From assembly GCA_050249535.1 (NCBI GenBank), contig JBFWQI010000013.1:77463-141462 (forward strand): DNA of 64,000 nt, given 5' to 3'. The notes below the pieces were generated by a model. It was given only the letters and a program-made list of their open reading frames with translations, searched no databases and was not told the origin of the DNA. Below are positions 1 through 26,006 of this stretch, piece by piece (within the stretch, counting starts at the first letter, position 1; every line of letters starts with the position of its first letter). Source of the stretch: JADJXM01 sp937967285 (GTDB lineage: Bacteria > Acidobacteriota > Blastocatellia > RBC074). A program made the position numbers and the translations under genes.

Positions 1-1
1 G

Positions 2-409
2 AAGATCGATTCGATGGGCGGTATGGTCGAGGCGATCGAGGCCGGATACCCGCAGAAGGAGATCCACGATTCGGCCTATCAGTACCAGCGCGCCGTCGAA
101 CGCGGAGAGAAGGTGATCGTCGGCGTCAACGACTACCAGATGGAGACCAGCGAACTCGGCGAGCCGAACATCCTCCAGATCGACGAGACGGTGGCCGAAC
201 TGCAGCAGGAGCGACTGGCGGAGCTTCGCCGTCGGCGGGACGGGGCGGCGGCGCAGCGGGCGCTCGACGCGCTGAGCCGCGGAGCCGAAGATCCCGAGGT
301 CAATACGATGCCGCTGCTGATCGACTGCGCCCGCGCCGACTGCACGCTCGGCGAAATGTGCGACGCTCTGCGCCCGGTCTTCGGGGAGTACCAGGAACCG
401 GATTTCTGA
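2..409 (+). CDS. mcmA1: Methylmalonyl-CoA mutase large (catalytic) subunit, C-terminal fragment
   Basis: The reading frame is open from the window edge, so the start lies outside; about 135 residues of the C-terminus are visible. The sequence has features of the end of the catalytic TIM-barrel chain of methylmalonyl-CoA mutase: KIDSMGGMVEAIEAGYPQ, then IHDSAYQYQRAVERGEKVIV and GVNDYQ, and a terminal region with TLGEMCDALRPVFGEY. The enzyme interconverts methylmalonyl-CoA and succinyl-CoA in propionyl-CoA metabolism. The chain ends without a B12-binding domain, which is encoded separately at 555-959, so this is the split two-subunit form also known from archaea and many bacteria. Between the two genes lies a dispersed repeat (411-501) and a period-7 tract. 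Identification is from recognised family sequence, not from a search. Confidence 0.9.
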   Translation, partial: KIDSMGGMVEAIEAGYPQKEIHDSAYQYQRAVERGEKVIVGVNDYQMETSELGEPNILQIDETVAELQQERLAELRRRRDGAAAQRALDALSRGAEDPEVNTMPLLIDCARADCTLGEMCDALRPVFGEYQEPDF

Positions 410-410
410 T

Positions 411-501
411 GCGATACCCGCCCGTGGACTGAAGATCCACGGCTGAACTCAGCTGCCGCGGTCGCGGCGCTGCTGTGATCGATGCGGGTATTCCATCAAA
501 A
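411..501 (+). repeat. Dispersed palindromic element, copy 1
   Basis: About 91 bp shared with 4933-5023 and, inverted, with 49884-49985. The common core is GATCCACGGCTGAA followed by CAGCTGCCG and GCGGCGCTGCT. The ends GATACCCGC (413-421) and GCGGGTATT (484-492) can pair. The interior is also palindromic (CCACGGC against GCCGCGG or GCCGTGG). It lies right after the stop codon of the mutase large subunit. The form suggests a REP/BIME-like or MITE-like non-coding element. No coding capacity is apparent. Confidence 0.75.
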
Positions 502-517
502 CAACTGTGGTTCTGAA

Positions 518-554
<37 letters not shown>

Positions 555-959
555 ATGTCTGAAGCGAAGATCAGAGTACTGTTAGCCAAGCCGGGCCTTG
601 ACGGGCACGACCGAGGGGTGAAGGTGATTGCGCGCGCGCTGCGAGATGCCGGGATGGAGGTGATCTACACCGGTCTCCGCCAGACGCCCGAGCAGATCGC
701 GACCGCCGCCCTGCAGGAAGACGTGCAGATCGTCGGGCTGTCGATACTGTCCGGGGCGCACATGACCATCTTTCCGAGGGTGCTCGAGCTGATGCGCGAC
801 AAGGGGATGGACGATGTCCTGCTCTTCGGCGGGGGCATCATCCCCGAGGACGACATTCCGAAGCTCAAGTCTCATGGCGTGGGCGCGATCTTCCTGCCCG
901 GCACCTCGACGGATGAGATCATCAAATATATCCGCGAAAATGTGAAACCGCGTGACTGA
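555..959 (+). CDS. mcmA2: Methylmalonyl-CoA mutase small subunit, cobalamin-binding domain
   Basis: 134 residues forming a stand-alone B12-binding Rossmann-like domain. The cobalamin signature DxHxxG is present as LDGHDRG (D16, H18, G21), followed by the conserved VGLSILSGAH and LLFGGGIIPEDD segments that cradle the nucleotide tail. It should pair with the catalytic chain ending at 409 to form active mutase. An ATG is open further upstream (507), but the extra 16 residues are encoded by the repeat tract and fall outside the family, so ATG 555 is chosen. No clear Shine-Dalgarno sequence precedes it because the spacer is the TACTTTC repeat. The 3-prime end overlaps the GTG start of the next gene by 8 bp, implying coupled translation. 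Confidence 0.93.
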   Translation: MSEAKIRVLLAKPGLDGHDRGVKVIARALRDAGMEVIYTGLRQTPEQIATAALQEDVQIVGLSILSGAHMTIFPRVLELMRDKGMDDVLLFGGGIIPEDDIPKLKSHGVGAIFLPGTSTDEIIKYIRENVKPRD

Positions 960-1614
960 TTCACCGCCGATTCTGCTCGATGAGGAAGGCCGGATCGCGA
1001 CGCTGACGATCAACCGCCCGGCTCAGATGAACTGTCTGACGCGGGAAGCGATGTCGGCGCTCGAGGAGCGGTTGAATTATCTGCAACATTGCGGATCGAC
1101 CAGCGTTCTGATTATCTGCGGTGCGGGCGGGATATTTTCAGCCGGCGCGGACCTCGGCGAGGTCGCGGCGCTCGATCCCGAGACCGCCCTGAAATTTTCG
1201 CGCCTCGGCCAGAAGATCCTCGGGTCGATCTCCGGCGCGGCGCCGGTGACGATCGCGGCGATCGACGGTTACTGCCTCGGCGGCGGACTAGATATCGCGC
1301 TGAGCTGCGATCTGAGATACGCCACGCCGGGCTCGAGTTTCCAGCATCCGGGAGCGAGGCGCGGAATCATCACGGGATGGGGCGGCACGCAGCGGCTGCC
1401 GCGCCTGATCGGGCGTGACGAAGCGCGCCGGATGCTGCTCAGCGGCGATCGGATCGACGCAGCCGAAGCGCTGCGGATCGGCCTCATCGACGGGATCGAA
1501 CCGGATGTCCTCGATTTCGCCCGGCGACTCGCATCCGGGGTCGACGCGGCATCGACCAGCGCGCAGCTCCTCGAGATCCGTCGCGCGCTGGATCAGCGGC
1601 CGATCCTCCGCTGA
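952..1614 (+). CDS. Enoyl-CoA hydratase/isomerase (crotonase) family protein
   Basis: 220 residues with GTG start, short against the usual ~255-260. The crotonase fold is clear: TINRPAQMN near the N-terminus, the oxyanion-hole segment FSAGADL (about residues 62-68), and GGGLDIALSCDLRYA followed by GWGGTQRLPRLIG. The two catalytic glutamates of classical hydratases appear to be missing: the QPE position reads HPG, and the second-Glu position reads ARRM where hydratases have AMEM. It is therefore probably not a standard 2-enoyl-CoA hydratase; a decarboxylase, isomerase or other crotonase reaction is more likely. Overlap with mcmA2 suggests a role in acyl-CoA or methylmalonyl-CoA metabolism, which is an inference from context. 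Confidence 0.85.
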   Translation: MTDSPPILLDEEGRIATLTINRPAQMNCLTREAMSALEERLNYLQHCGSTSVLIICGAGGIFSAGADLGEVAALDPETALKFSRLGQKILGSISGAAPVTIAAIDGYCLGGGLDIALSCDLRYATPGSSFQHPGARRGIITGWGGTQRLPRLIGRDEARRMLLSGDRIDAAEALRIGLIDGIEPDVLDFARRLASGVDAASTSAQLLEIRRALDQRPILR

Positions 1615-1638
1615 GGAATTCAAAACCGTCTTTTTATC

Positions 1639-4125
<2,487 letters not shown>

Positions 4126-4173
4126 CCGCCGAGTGTTTCTGACTCAACCGCCACCCCGCCATGTATTAATGAT

Positions 4174-4932
4174 ATGAACGGAATAATGAGGGAGATCGGT
4201 CGCCGCCTCTCCGACGGAATCGTATCGCTCGTCTATCCGGCCGAGTGCAGGGTTTGCGGCGGGCCTGCCGGGCCTTTGCGGGACGGCGTTGCCTGCCCAG
4301 CCTGCTGGACGGAATTCGACGCGGCGCGGGAGGCGATCTGTCTGAGGTGCGGCGTCGTGCTGCCGGGAAGGCTGCAGAGATATGCGGATCAGTCGCCGGA
4401 ATGCGGCAGATGCGAGGATCTCGCCTTCGACCTGGCCCGCGCCTGCGGCCCCTACGAAGGCGCGCTCAGGCATTGCGTGCTGGAACTGAAGACCAGACCG
4501 CACTTCCCTGCCCGTCTGAGGAGAATGGCCGTCGAGACCTGCGATGAGATCCTGCATTCGATGCGGATAGATTCGATCCTCCCCGTCCCGCTGCACGTCG
4601 AACGACTGGCGGATCGCAGGTTCAATCAGGCCGAACTGATCGCACGCGCGATCGCGGAGGAGACATCCCTGCCGCTTGACCTGTCAAGCACTGTGCGGAC
4701 GAAGCGGACGCAGCGGCACCGGGCCGGAATGAGCCCGATCGAACGATCGAAATCGCTCCGCGGCGCTTTCCGCGTCCGCGCCGGGCGCCTTGTCCGCAAC
4801 CGCTCCATCCTGGTCGTCGACGACGTGATGACGACCGGCAGCACGGTCCACGAAGCTGCGCTCGCTCTGCGAAAGGCCGGCGCGACATCCGTCTGCGTGC
4901 TCGCGCTCGCCAGGGCCCGGATCTACGATTGA
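4174..4932 (+). CDS. comF: ComF family phosphoribosyltransferase-fold protein
   Basis: 252 residues. The N-terminus carries zinc-finger-like cysteine pairs (AECRVCGG, ACPACW, LRCGVV, CGRCEDL), and the C-terminal half has the PRPP-binding loop ILVVDDVMTTGSTVHE (~212-227) followed by ALRKAGATSVCVLALAR. This combination is typical of ComF/GntX proteins, which are linked to DNA uptake in naturally competent bacteria but are also present in non-competent ones. No other competence genes are in the window. It stands alone between the kinase and a copy of the dispersed repeat that starts right after its stop codon. Confidence 0.9.
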   Translation: MNGIMREIGRRLSDGIVSLVYPAECRVCGGPAGPLRDGVACPACWTEFDAAREAICLRCGVVLPGRLQRYADQSPECGRCEDLAFDLARACGPYEGALRHCVLELKTRPHFPARLRRMAVETCDEILHSMRIDSILPVPLHVERLADRRFNQAELIARAIAEETSLPLDLSSTVRTKRTQRHRAGMSPIERSKSLRGAFRVRAGRLVRNRSILVVDDVMTTGSTVHEAALALRKAGATSVCVLALARARIYD

Positions 4933-5023
4933 AATAACTGCCCGTCGAATGAACGATCCACGGCTGAATTCAGCTGCCGTGGTTGCGGCGCTGCTATGAT
5001 CGCGGCAGTTATTCCATCAAAAC
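4933..5023 (+). repeat. Dispersed palindromic element, copy 2
   Basis: Same element as at 411-501. Here the ends are AATAACTGCC (4933-4942) and GGCAGTTATT (5004-5013), a perfect 10-bp inverted pair whose sequence differs from copy 1 while the pairing is kept. The inner palindrome CCACGGCTGAA...GCTGCCGTGG is also intact. It begins one base after the comF stop codon. Confidence 0.75.
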
Positions 5024-5329
5024 CACGCTGGCGCCGAGCCGGGTTCTCAACTCTGCTTTTCTTCTTCGCCCCCGACACTAATTTTTCTTCGATTAGGCTC
5101 CGGTCGATATTTCCGGCAAATAACTTGCTATACTTGATACCGGCTGAGTAATATGTGGCCGGTAGATGTATTCGAGATTGCGGCTCAACAAAAATAGCGG
5201 AAGATTAAGATACAATATCGGTGGTGAAACGGACGGGTGGAACCCGGTTGCGAAGCTGTCTTTCGGACTGGAGACGATCGAACCCTGACTGAGAATTCCA
5301 TACCCTGACGCCGGGACGGCGAATAAAGT
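5024..5329 (+). promoter_or_regulatory. Upstream region of the mreB-like gene with a weak promoter candidate
   Basis: 306 bp without a gene. A possible sigma-70 type promoter is TTGCTA (5125-5130) with an 18-bp spacer to TAATAT (5149-5154), which would leave a leader of about 170 nt. I see no terminator and no recognisable riboswitch. The promoter assignment is tentative. Confidence 0.3.
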
Positions 5330-6370
<1,041 letters not shown>

Positions 6371-6393
6371 CACGCCTTTTACCGATTCTTAAC

Positions 6394-6421
6394 TTCACCC
6401 CGCCCGGTTTTATGCTATAAT
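6394..6421 (+). promoter_or_regulatory. Sigma-70 type promoter with extended -10
   Basis: TTCACC (6394-6399), 16-bp spacer, then a perfect TATAAT (6416-6421) preceded by TG one base upstream (TGCTATAAT, the extended -10). Predicted transcription start near 6428. It drives the structured transcript that ends at the terminator at 6601-6628. Confidence 0.7.
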
Positions 6422-6427
6422 CCGGCG

Positions 6428-6628
6428 TCTTTTAACGGTAACCTCTAAACAGCGAGGTGCGATCTTCCACGAACATCGGGGCGGGTTCATTCTTTACCAC
6501 ACCGTAACGGTTGCGCTGAGAGCCGAGAAAAACAGTGCGACCGAGGGTGATGCGTCCTCAACCGCCTTTCAAGTTCATCAGACATTCAGTGATCACGCGC
6601 GCGCCGGCATAACTGTCGGTGCTTTTTT
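6428..6628 (+). ncRNA. Candidate structured small RNA or attenuated leader upstream of the HNH gene
   Basis: A ~200-nt non-coding stretch lies between a strong promoter and an intrinsic terminator. It contains a 5-bp hairpin (ACCTC 6441-6445 with GAGGT 6454-6458). An 11-bp stem pairs 6508-6518 with 6533-6543 around a purine-rich 14-nt loop (AGAGCCGAGAAAAA). A small GAGG/CCTC hairpin (6543-6559) follows. There is no open reading frame of note. I do not recognise a known RNA family; the size matches 6S RNA, but the long rod structure is not visible. Because the terminator sits just 18 nt before the HNH start codon, it could also be a cis-acting attenuator or riboswitch controlling that gene. 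Confidence 0.5.
6601..6628 (+). terminator. Intrinsic terminator
   Basis: GCGCCGGCA (6601-6609), loop TAAC, TGTCGGTGC (6614-6622) form a 9-bp stem with two G-U pairs, followed immediately by six T residues (6623-6628). Confidence 0.8.
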
Positions 6629-6646
6629 GCATTCGGAGGGAGAGAG

Positions 6647-7156
<510 letters not shown>

Positions 7157-7178
7157 ACAATGTTTCAGAGTGGGTTGT

Positions 7179-13460
<6,282 letters not shown>

Positions 13461-13545
13461 ATCAGCCGGCCGGCGCTTATTCGATTGAACCCGACCTTCA
13501 GTAAGATTAAAATACTTTCCGTTTATCCCCTGAAACATTCGGGCC

Positions 13546-13588
<43 letters not shown>

Positions 13589-13632
13589 GCCATTCTCATA
13601 AGCATTCAATGTGGGATATTTCCGGAGGTTTT

Positions 13633-16245
<2,613 letters not shown>

Positions 16246-16246
16246 T

Positions 16247-16569
<323 letters not shown>

Positions 16570-16570
16570 A

Positions 16571-17206
16571 TTACTTCCGGCGGGCGCGCATGTATTCGAT
16601 GACTCCGGGAAGGATCGAGATCACGATGATCGCGAAGATGACGAGAGTGAAATTCCGCTTGATGACCGGAATGTTACCGAAGAGATAGCCTGCTCCGAGA
16701 AATCCCCCGATCCAGACCAGCCCTCCGACCACGTTGTAGAGCAGGAACTTCGAATAGGTCATCGCTCCGATCCCCGCCACGAACGGGGCGAACGTCCTGA
16801 TGATCGGAACGAACCGGGCGATGATGATCGTCTTGCCTCCGTACTTTTCGTAGAACTCGTGAGTCCGCTCGAGGTGCTTCCGGTTGAGCCATCTCGAATT
16901 CGTTTTGACGAAGATCTTCGGACCGACCATATGGCCGATCCAGTAATTGACCGTGTCGCCGAGGATCGCCGCGATGCTGAGGAGAATGAAGATGGTGTAG
17001 ATGTTGAGTCCGCCCTTGGCCGAGAGCGCGCCGATGGCGAAGAGCAGCGAATCGCCCGGCAGGAAAGGCGTCACCACCAGGCCCGTCTCGCAGAAGATGA
17101 TCAGGAATAGTATGGCGTAGGTCCAGACGCCGTACTGCGTCAACAGATCGACGAGATACTTGTCGAGGTGGATGATGATGTCGATGAAATGCTTGATAAG
17201 TTCCAT
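16571..17206 (-). CDS. DedA family membrane protein
   Basis: 212 residues from ATG 17206; the open frame continues 17 residues upstream but begins within repeat-like sequence. It has the DedA/SNARE-associated hydrophobic profile: LIIFCETGLVVTPFLPGDSL (the conserved F/Y-x-E...PxxPGxxL signature), GDTVNYWIGHMVG, and the amphipathic FYEKYGGKTIIIARFVPIIR followed by GIGAMTYSKFLLYNVVGG with the conserved arginine and glycine residues. About five or six membrane segments. DedA proteins are proton-dependent lipid flippases or transporters (for example of undecaprenyl phosphate) needed for envelope homeostasis. The precise substrate here is not deducible. Confidence 0.92.
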   Translation of the reverse strand: MELIKHFIDIIIHLDKYLVDLLTQYGVWTYAILFLIIFCETGLVVTPFLPGDSLLFAIGALSAKGGLNIYTIFILLSIAAILGDTVNYWIGHMVGPKIFVKTNSRWLNRKHLERTHEFYEKYGGKTIIIARFVPIIRTFAPFVAGIGAMTYSKFLLYNVVGGLVWIGGFLGAGYLFGNIPVIKRNFTLVIFAIIVISILPGVIEYMRARRK

Positions 17207-17238
17207 GCTTCTGATTTCTTTACAATGATCGTTGACAA

Positions 17239-17304
17239 AGGAACACGAAGATAACACAAAGCAAAAATCGGATGTATCACTTTGTGTTTCTTCGTGTTTC
17301 TTTA
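17239..17304. repeat. Inverted CACAAAG-type repeat
   Basis: 17239-17263 (AAAGGAACACGAAGATAACA and following CAAAG) is nearly the reverse complement of 17281-17304. It forms a ~24-bp imperfect hairpin between pcm and the DedA gene. The same repeat family recurs at 39536-39846 and, degenerate, at 63870-63900. Confidence 0.7.
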
Positions 17305-17315
17305 CGGATAACTTA

Positions 17316-17986
<671 letters not shown>

Positions 17987-17990
<4 letters not shown>

Positions 17991-18730
17991 ATCCTGTACC
18001 AGTCTCCGTTTCTGATCTCATCGAGAGTGCGATAGTCGGTCATGTCCGTCCTGAGCGGCGTGATCGAGACGAAGCCGTCGGCGATCGCCTCGAAATCAGA
18101 ACCGGGATCCTGCTTCCAGGTGACCTCCTGTTCGCCGATCCAGTAATACTCCCTGCCTCGCGGATCGATTCCCTCGACGATCTTGACCCGCGCTATTTTG
18201 ACGCCCTGATGAGTGAACCTGACGCCGCGCACCGGCCCCAGCGGGACATTGACGTTGAGTACGGTTCCTTCCGGAAGACCTTCTTTCAGAACCTTTCGGG
18301 TAAGTTCGGCGGCGAAGCCGGCGGCCGGGCCGAAATCTCCGTCGCGGGCGACGAGACTGACCGCGATTCCCGGCAGCTTGAAGATCGACGCCTCGAGCGC
18401 CCCGGCCACGGTTCCGGAATATGTCACATCGTCGCCGAGGTTGGCTCCATGGTTGATCCCTGAAACGACGATATCGGGACGAAAATCGAGGATCCGTGTC
18501 AGCGCCAGCGTCACGCAGTCGGTCGGCGTGCCGTCGACTGTGTAATGCCGTTCGGCCACTCTGCGGACGCGCAGTGGCCTGGTCAGCGTCAGCGAGTGGG
18601 CCGTAGCGCTCTGCTCCGAGGCCGGAGCAACCACTGTCACCTCGCCGACCGCTTCGAGCGCTTTCGCCAGCCCGGCAATTCCCTCCGAAAAATATCCGTC
18701 GTCGTTTGTAACAAGTATTCTGGCAGCCAT
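17987..18730 (-). CDS. surE: 5'/3'-nucleotidase SurE
   Basis: 247 residues from ATG 18730, which opens MAARILVTNDDGYFSEGI; the frame continues upstream without family similarity. The nucleotide- and metal-binding signature VTNDDG with conserved Asp pair is at the N-terminus, followed by VVAPASEQSATAHSLTL, DGTPTDCV and VSGINHGANLGDDVTYSGTV, all SurE landmarks. The enzyme is a divalent-metal-dependent nucleotidase and exopolyphosphatase of the cytoplasm, implicated in survival under stress. It is the first gene of the surE-pcm operon and is divergent from the AI-2E family gene at 18870. Confidence 0.96.
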
Positions 18731-18829
18731 ATCACGTGGAAAAATGTAACCGGGGCGCTGTGAAAGCGCCGACGCTTTAAACAGCATCTTCACTCATCCG
18801 GCGCTCCGTTGGCAATAGCGCGACGAAAT

Positions 18830-18859
18830 TGAGACAGAATCAGCGCGACAGGATATAAT
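18830..18859 (+). promoter_or_regulatory. Promoter of the AI-2E family transporter gene
   Basis: GAGACA (18830-18835), 18-bp spacer and a perfect TATAAT (18854-18859). The ATG at 18870 implies a very short or nearly absent 5-prime leader. Confidence 0.5.
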
Positions 18860-18869
18860 CTGCGCCCAT

Positions 18870-20370
<1,501 letters not shown>

Positions 20371-20406
20371 CGCCGGAGCGCGGACGCCCGCGTTCCGGCG
20401 GATTTT
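20371..20406 (+). terminator. Hairpin between the GGQ gene and rlmN
   Basis: CGCCGGA (20371-20377) pairs with TCCGGCG (20394-20400), with further GC pairing inside, and is followed by ATTTT. It begins at the stop codon. A TACAAT -10-like box (20409-20414) follows right before rlmN. Confidence 0.5.
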
Positions 20407-20422
20407 GCTACAATCTCAGTGT

Positions 20423-21462
20423 ATGGAATCTCTTCTGGGAAAAACCGAGACGGAACTCCGCGATCTGGTCGTCGGGATGGGCGAGAACGCGTATCGCGGG
20501 CGACAGCTCTACAGCAATATCTACGGCCGCCGGGCGCTCGACTTCGCCGAGATGTCCGATCTGGGAAAGGGTCTGCGCGAGCGGCTTGGTTCGATCGCGC
20601 GCGTCACGGCAACGCGGATCGCCGGCGTCTTCAGGTCCCTTGACGGGACACGCCGTTACCTGCTCACGCTCGAGGACGGGCGGGAAGCCGAGGCGGTCTT
20701 CATGCCCGAGGATCGACGCGACACGATCTGCATCAGTTGTCAGGTGGGTTGCGCCGTCGGCTGCCGGTTCTGCATGACCGCGAAACTGGGCGTCAAACGG
20801 AATATGACCGCGGGTGAAATCATCTCCCAGGTGGCGATCGTCCTCAACGACGTATATGGCGCAGGCAGAAAGCCCGAGCACGGAACCAACCTGGTCTTCA
20901 TGGGGATGGGCGAGGCCTTTCTCAACTACGATGAGGTGATGAAGTCGATCAGGATCATGGCCGACGAAAACGGGCTCGGGATCAGTCCGAAGCGAGTGAC
21001 CGTGTCGACTTCAGGGATCATCCCCCGGATCCGGGATTTCGCGCTCGAGCCGGTGCGTCCGCGTCTGGCTATCTCGCTGACGGCGACGACCGAGAAGCTG
21101 CGGACAGAGCTGATGCCTCTCAACAGCAAATACACTCTCGCCGAGCTGATCAGGGCCTGTCGCGAGTATCCGCTCGGCGAGCGCGAACGTCTGACCTTCG
21201 AATACGTCATGCTCGAAGGCATCAATGATACGGACGAGGATGCCCGCAGGCTCGTCAGGCTGCTCAACGGGATCAGGGCCAAAGTCAACCTGATCCCGCA
21301 CAATCCCGCCCCGGAACTCCCTTACCGGGCATCGTCGATTGAAAGGATCGAAGCGTTCCAGCAGATTCTGGTCTCGAAGGATCTCCCGGCATTCATCCGC
21401 CGTCCCAGGGGCCAGGACATCTCAGCCGCCTGCGGACAACTGGCGGCGCGTCATCAGGCAAT

Positions 21463-21466
<4 letters not shown>
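20423..21466 (+). CDS. rlmN: 23S rRNA (adenine-C2)-methyltransferase RlmN
   Basis: 347 residues from ATG 20423. The radical-SAM cluster motif CxxxCxxC is present as CAVGCRFCMTAKLG, preceded by CISCQVG. Other family marks are NLVFMGMGEAFLNYDEV, VTVSTSGIIPRI, LAISLTATTEKLRTELMPLN, and the C-terminal FIRRPRGQDISAACGQL with the catalytic cysteine. RlmN methylates C2 of A2503 in 23S rRNA and A37 in some tRNAs. The short upstream spacing to a TACAAT box suggests a nearly leaderless transcript. Its stop overlaps the nadB start (ATGA). Confidence 0.96.
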
Positions 21467-23019
<1,553 letters not shown>

Positions 23020-23023
23020 TTTT

Positions 23024-23428
23024 TGGAGTGCGGCGGCCCGGCGCCGCTTTTACACCCTCCGGACTCCGCATATCGAATGAACCGGACAGCGGCGCGTCCA
23101 CGCGCGCCGCACTCCGAAATTAAGCGTGTGGAGTAAGGCGGCCCGGCGCCGCTTTTAGCTCCCTCCGAACTCCGCATATCGAAGGAATCGGACAGCGGCG
23201 CGTACACGCGCCGCACTCCGAAATTAAGCGCGTAGAGTAAAGCGGCCCGGCGCCGCTTTTAACCACTCCGAACTCCGCATATCGAATGAACCGGACAGCG
23301 GCGCGTACACGCGCCGCACTCCGAAATTAAGCGCGTAGAGTAAAGCGGCCCGGCGCCGCTTTTAACCACTCCGAACTCCGCATATCGAAGGAACCGGATA
23401 GCGGCGCGTACACGCGCCGCACTCCACA
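23024..23428 (+). repeat. Tandem composite hairpin array, ~118-bp period
   Basis: About 3.5-4 units, each with one hairpin AGCGGCCCGGCGCCGCT, a linker ending ACTCCGCATATCGAA, and a second, perfect hairpin GCGGCGCGTACACGCGCCGC, then ACTCCGAAATTAAGCG. The array begins GGAGTGCGG five bases after the nadB stop and ends CCGCACTCC next to the ptsI stop, the same boundary words as at 16252-16569 and 36287-36366. Not a CRISPR, since all units are alike. Confidence 0.85.
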
Positions 23429-23431
23429 TAG

Positions 23432-25237
<1,806 letters not shown>

Positions 25238-25247
25238 TTCTACCAGA

Positions 25248-25523
25248 TCAGTCCTCGCCGAACTTGTCCTCGATCAGACGGCAGAGCGCATCCAGCGCTT
25301 CCTGCTCGTCGTCTCCCTCGACGATGACCTCGATCAATGTCCCCTGCGTCGCCGCCAGCAGAAGAACTCCAAAGATGCTCTTTGCATCCACCGTCCGGTG
25401 CCGCGAGCCGCTTCGCGCCAGCAGAATGTCGCTCTGAAAGTTGCCTGCCAGCTTGACCAGCTTGGCCGCCGCCCGCGCGTGCAACCCCAGTCTGTTGGTG
25501 ATTGTCAATGTCCGCTGCTGCAT
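25248..25523 (-). CDS. ptsH: Phosphocarrier protein HPr
   Basis: 91 residues, typical HPr size. The EI-dependent phosphorylation histidine is present in NRLGLHARAAAKLV (His16), and the regulatory-serine region reads DAKSIFGVLLLAATQG, so a target for HPr kinase exists although hprK is not seen here. It lies between the EIIA gene and ptsI and would shuttle phosphate from enzyme I to EIIA. Confidence 0.96.
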   Translation of the reverse strand: MQQRTLTITNRLGLHARAAAKLVKLAGNFQSDILLARSGSRHRTVDAKSIFGVLLLAATQGTLIEVIVEGDDEQEALDALCRLIEDKFGED

Positions 25524-25580
25524 ACTCAGAATCGACCGGCCCGCTGCGGGAAACCGGAAATTCTCGTTCCGGCCTCCTCC

Positions 25581-25994
25581 TCAGGCCTTCCCCGTGGACA
25601 GAACCTCGCTGGCCAGATAGATGTTCTTCTGTCCCTGATCGCGGACGCGTCGCGCGATCAACGCCAGATCCTCATCCTCCTGCTGCGCCGCCAGCTTGAT
25701 GATCATCGGAAGATTAACCCCGGTTATCACCTCGATCGGCGCGTTCCCCAGAAACGTACAGGCGATGTTGGTCGGTGTTCCGCCGAACATGTCCGTCAGC
25801 ACCAGCACGCCGGTCCCCTGATTGACGCGCTCGATCGCCTTGCCGATCTGCTCCCGGGCGCTCTCGACATTGTCATGCCAGCCGATCGTCACAGCCGTGA
25901 TGTGATGAATGTCGCCCACGATCGTCTCGGCTGCGCTCAACAGCTCAGTGGCCAGATTGCCGTGCGTAACTACGACCCCTCCAATCAGTGGCAT
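25581..25994 (-). CDS. PTS EIIA component, mannose/fructose type (stand-alone)
   Basis: 137 residues, a single EIIA-Man domain. The phosphorylated histidine is in GGVVVTHGNLATELL (His11), with VLVLTDMFGGTPTNIACTFL as the second signature. EIIB, IIC and IID partners are absent from the neighbourhood. In bacteria with such incomplete PTS the EIIA serves regulation, coupling PEP/pyruvate or nitrogen status to other functions. It is placed between rapZ and ptsH in the same direction. Confidence 0.93.
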   Translation of the reverse strand: MPLIGGVVVTHGNLATELLSAAETIVGDIHHITAVTIGWHDNVESAREQIGKAIERVNQGTGVLVLTDMFGGTPTNIACTFLGNAPIEVITGVNLPMIIKLAAQQEDEDLALIARRVRDQGQKNIYLASEVLSTGKA

Positions 25995-26006
25995 AACTCT
26001 CCTTCG

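Noticed and set aside
6428..6628. 6S RNA or TPP riboswitch
   Set aside because: Size suits 6S RNA but the long rod with central bubble is not visible. A CTGAGA word recalls the TPP element but the rest of its conserved core is missing.
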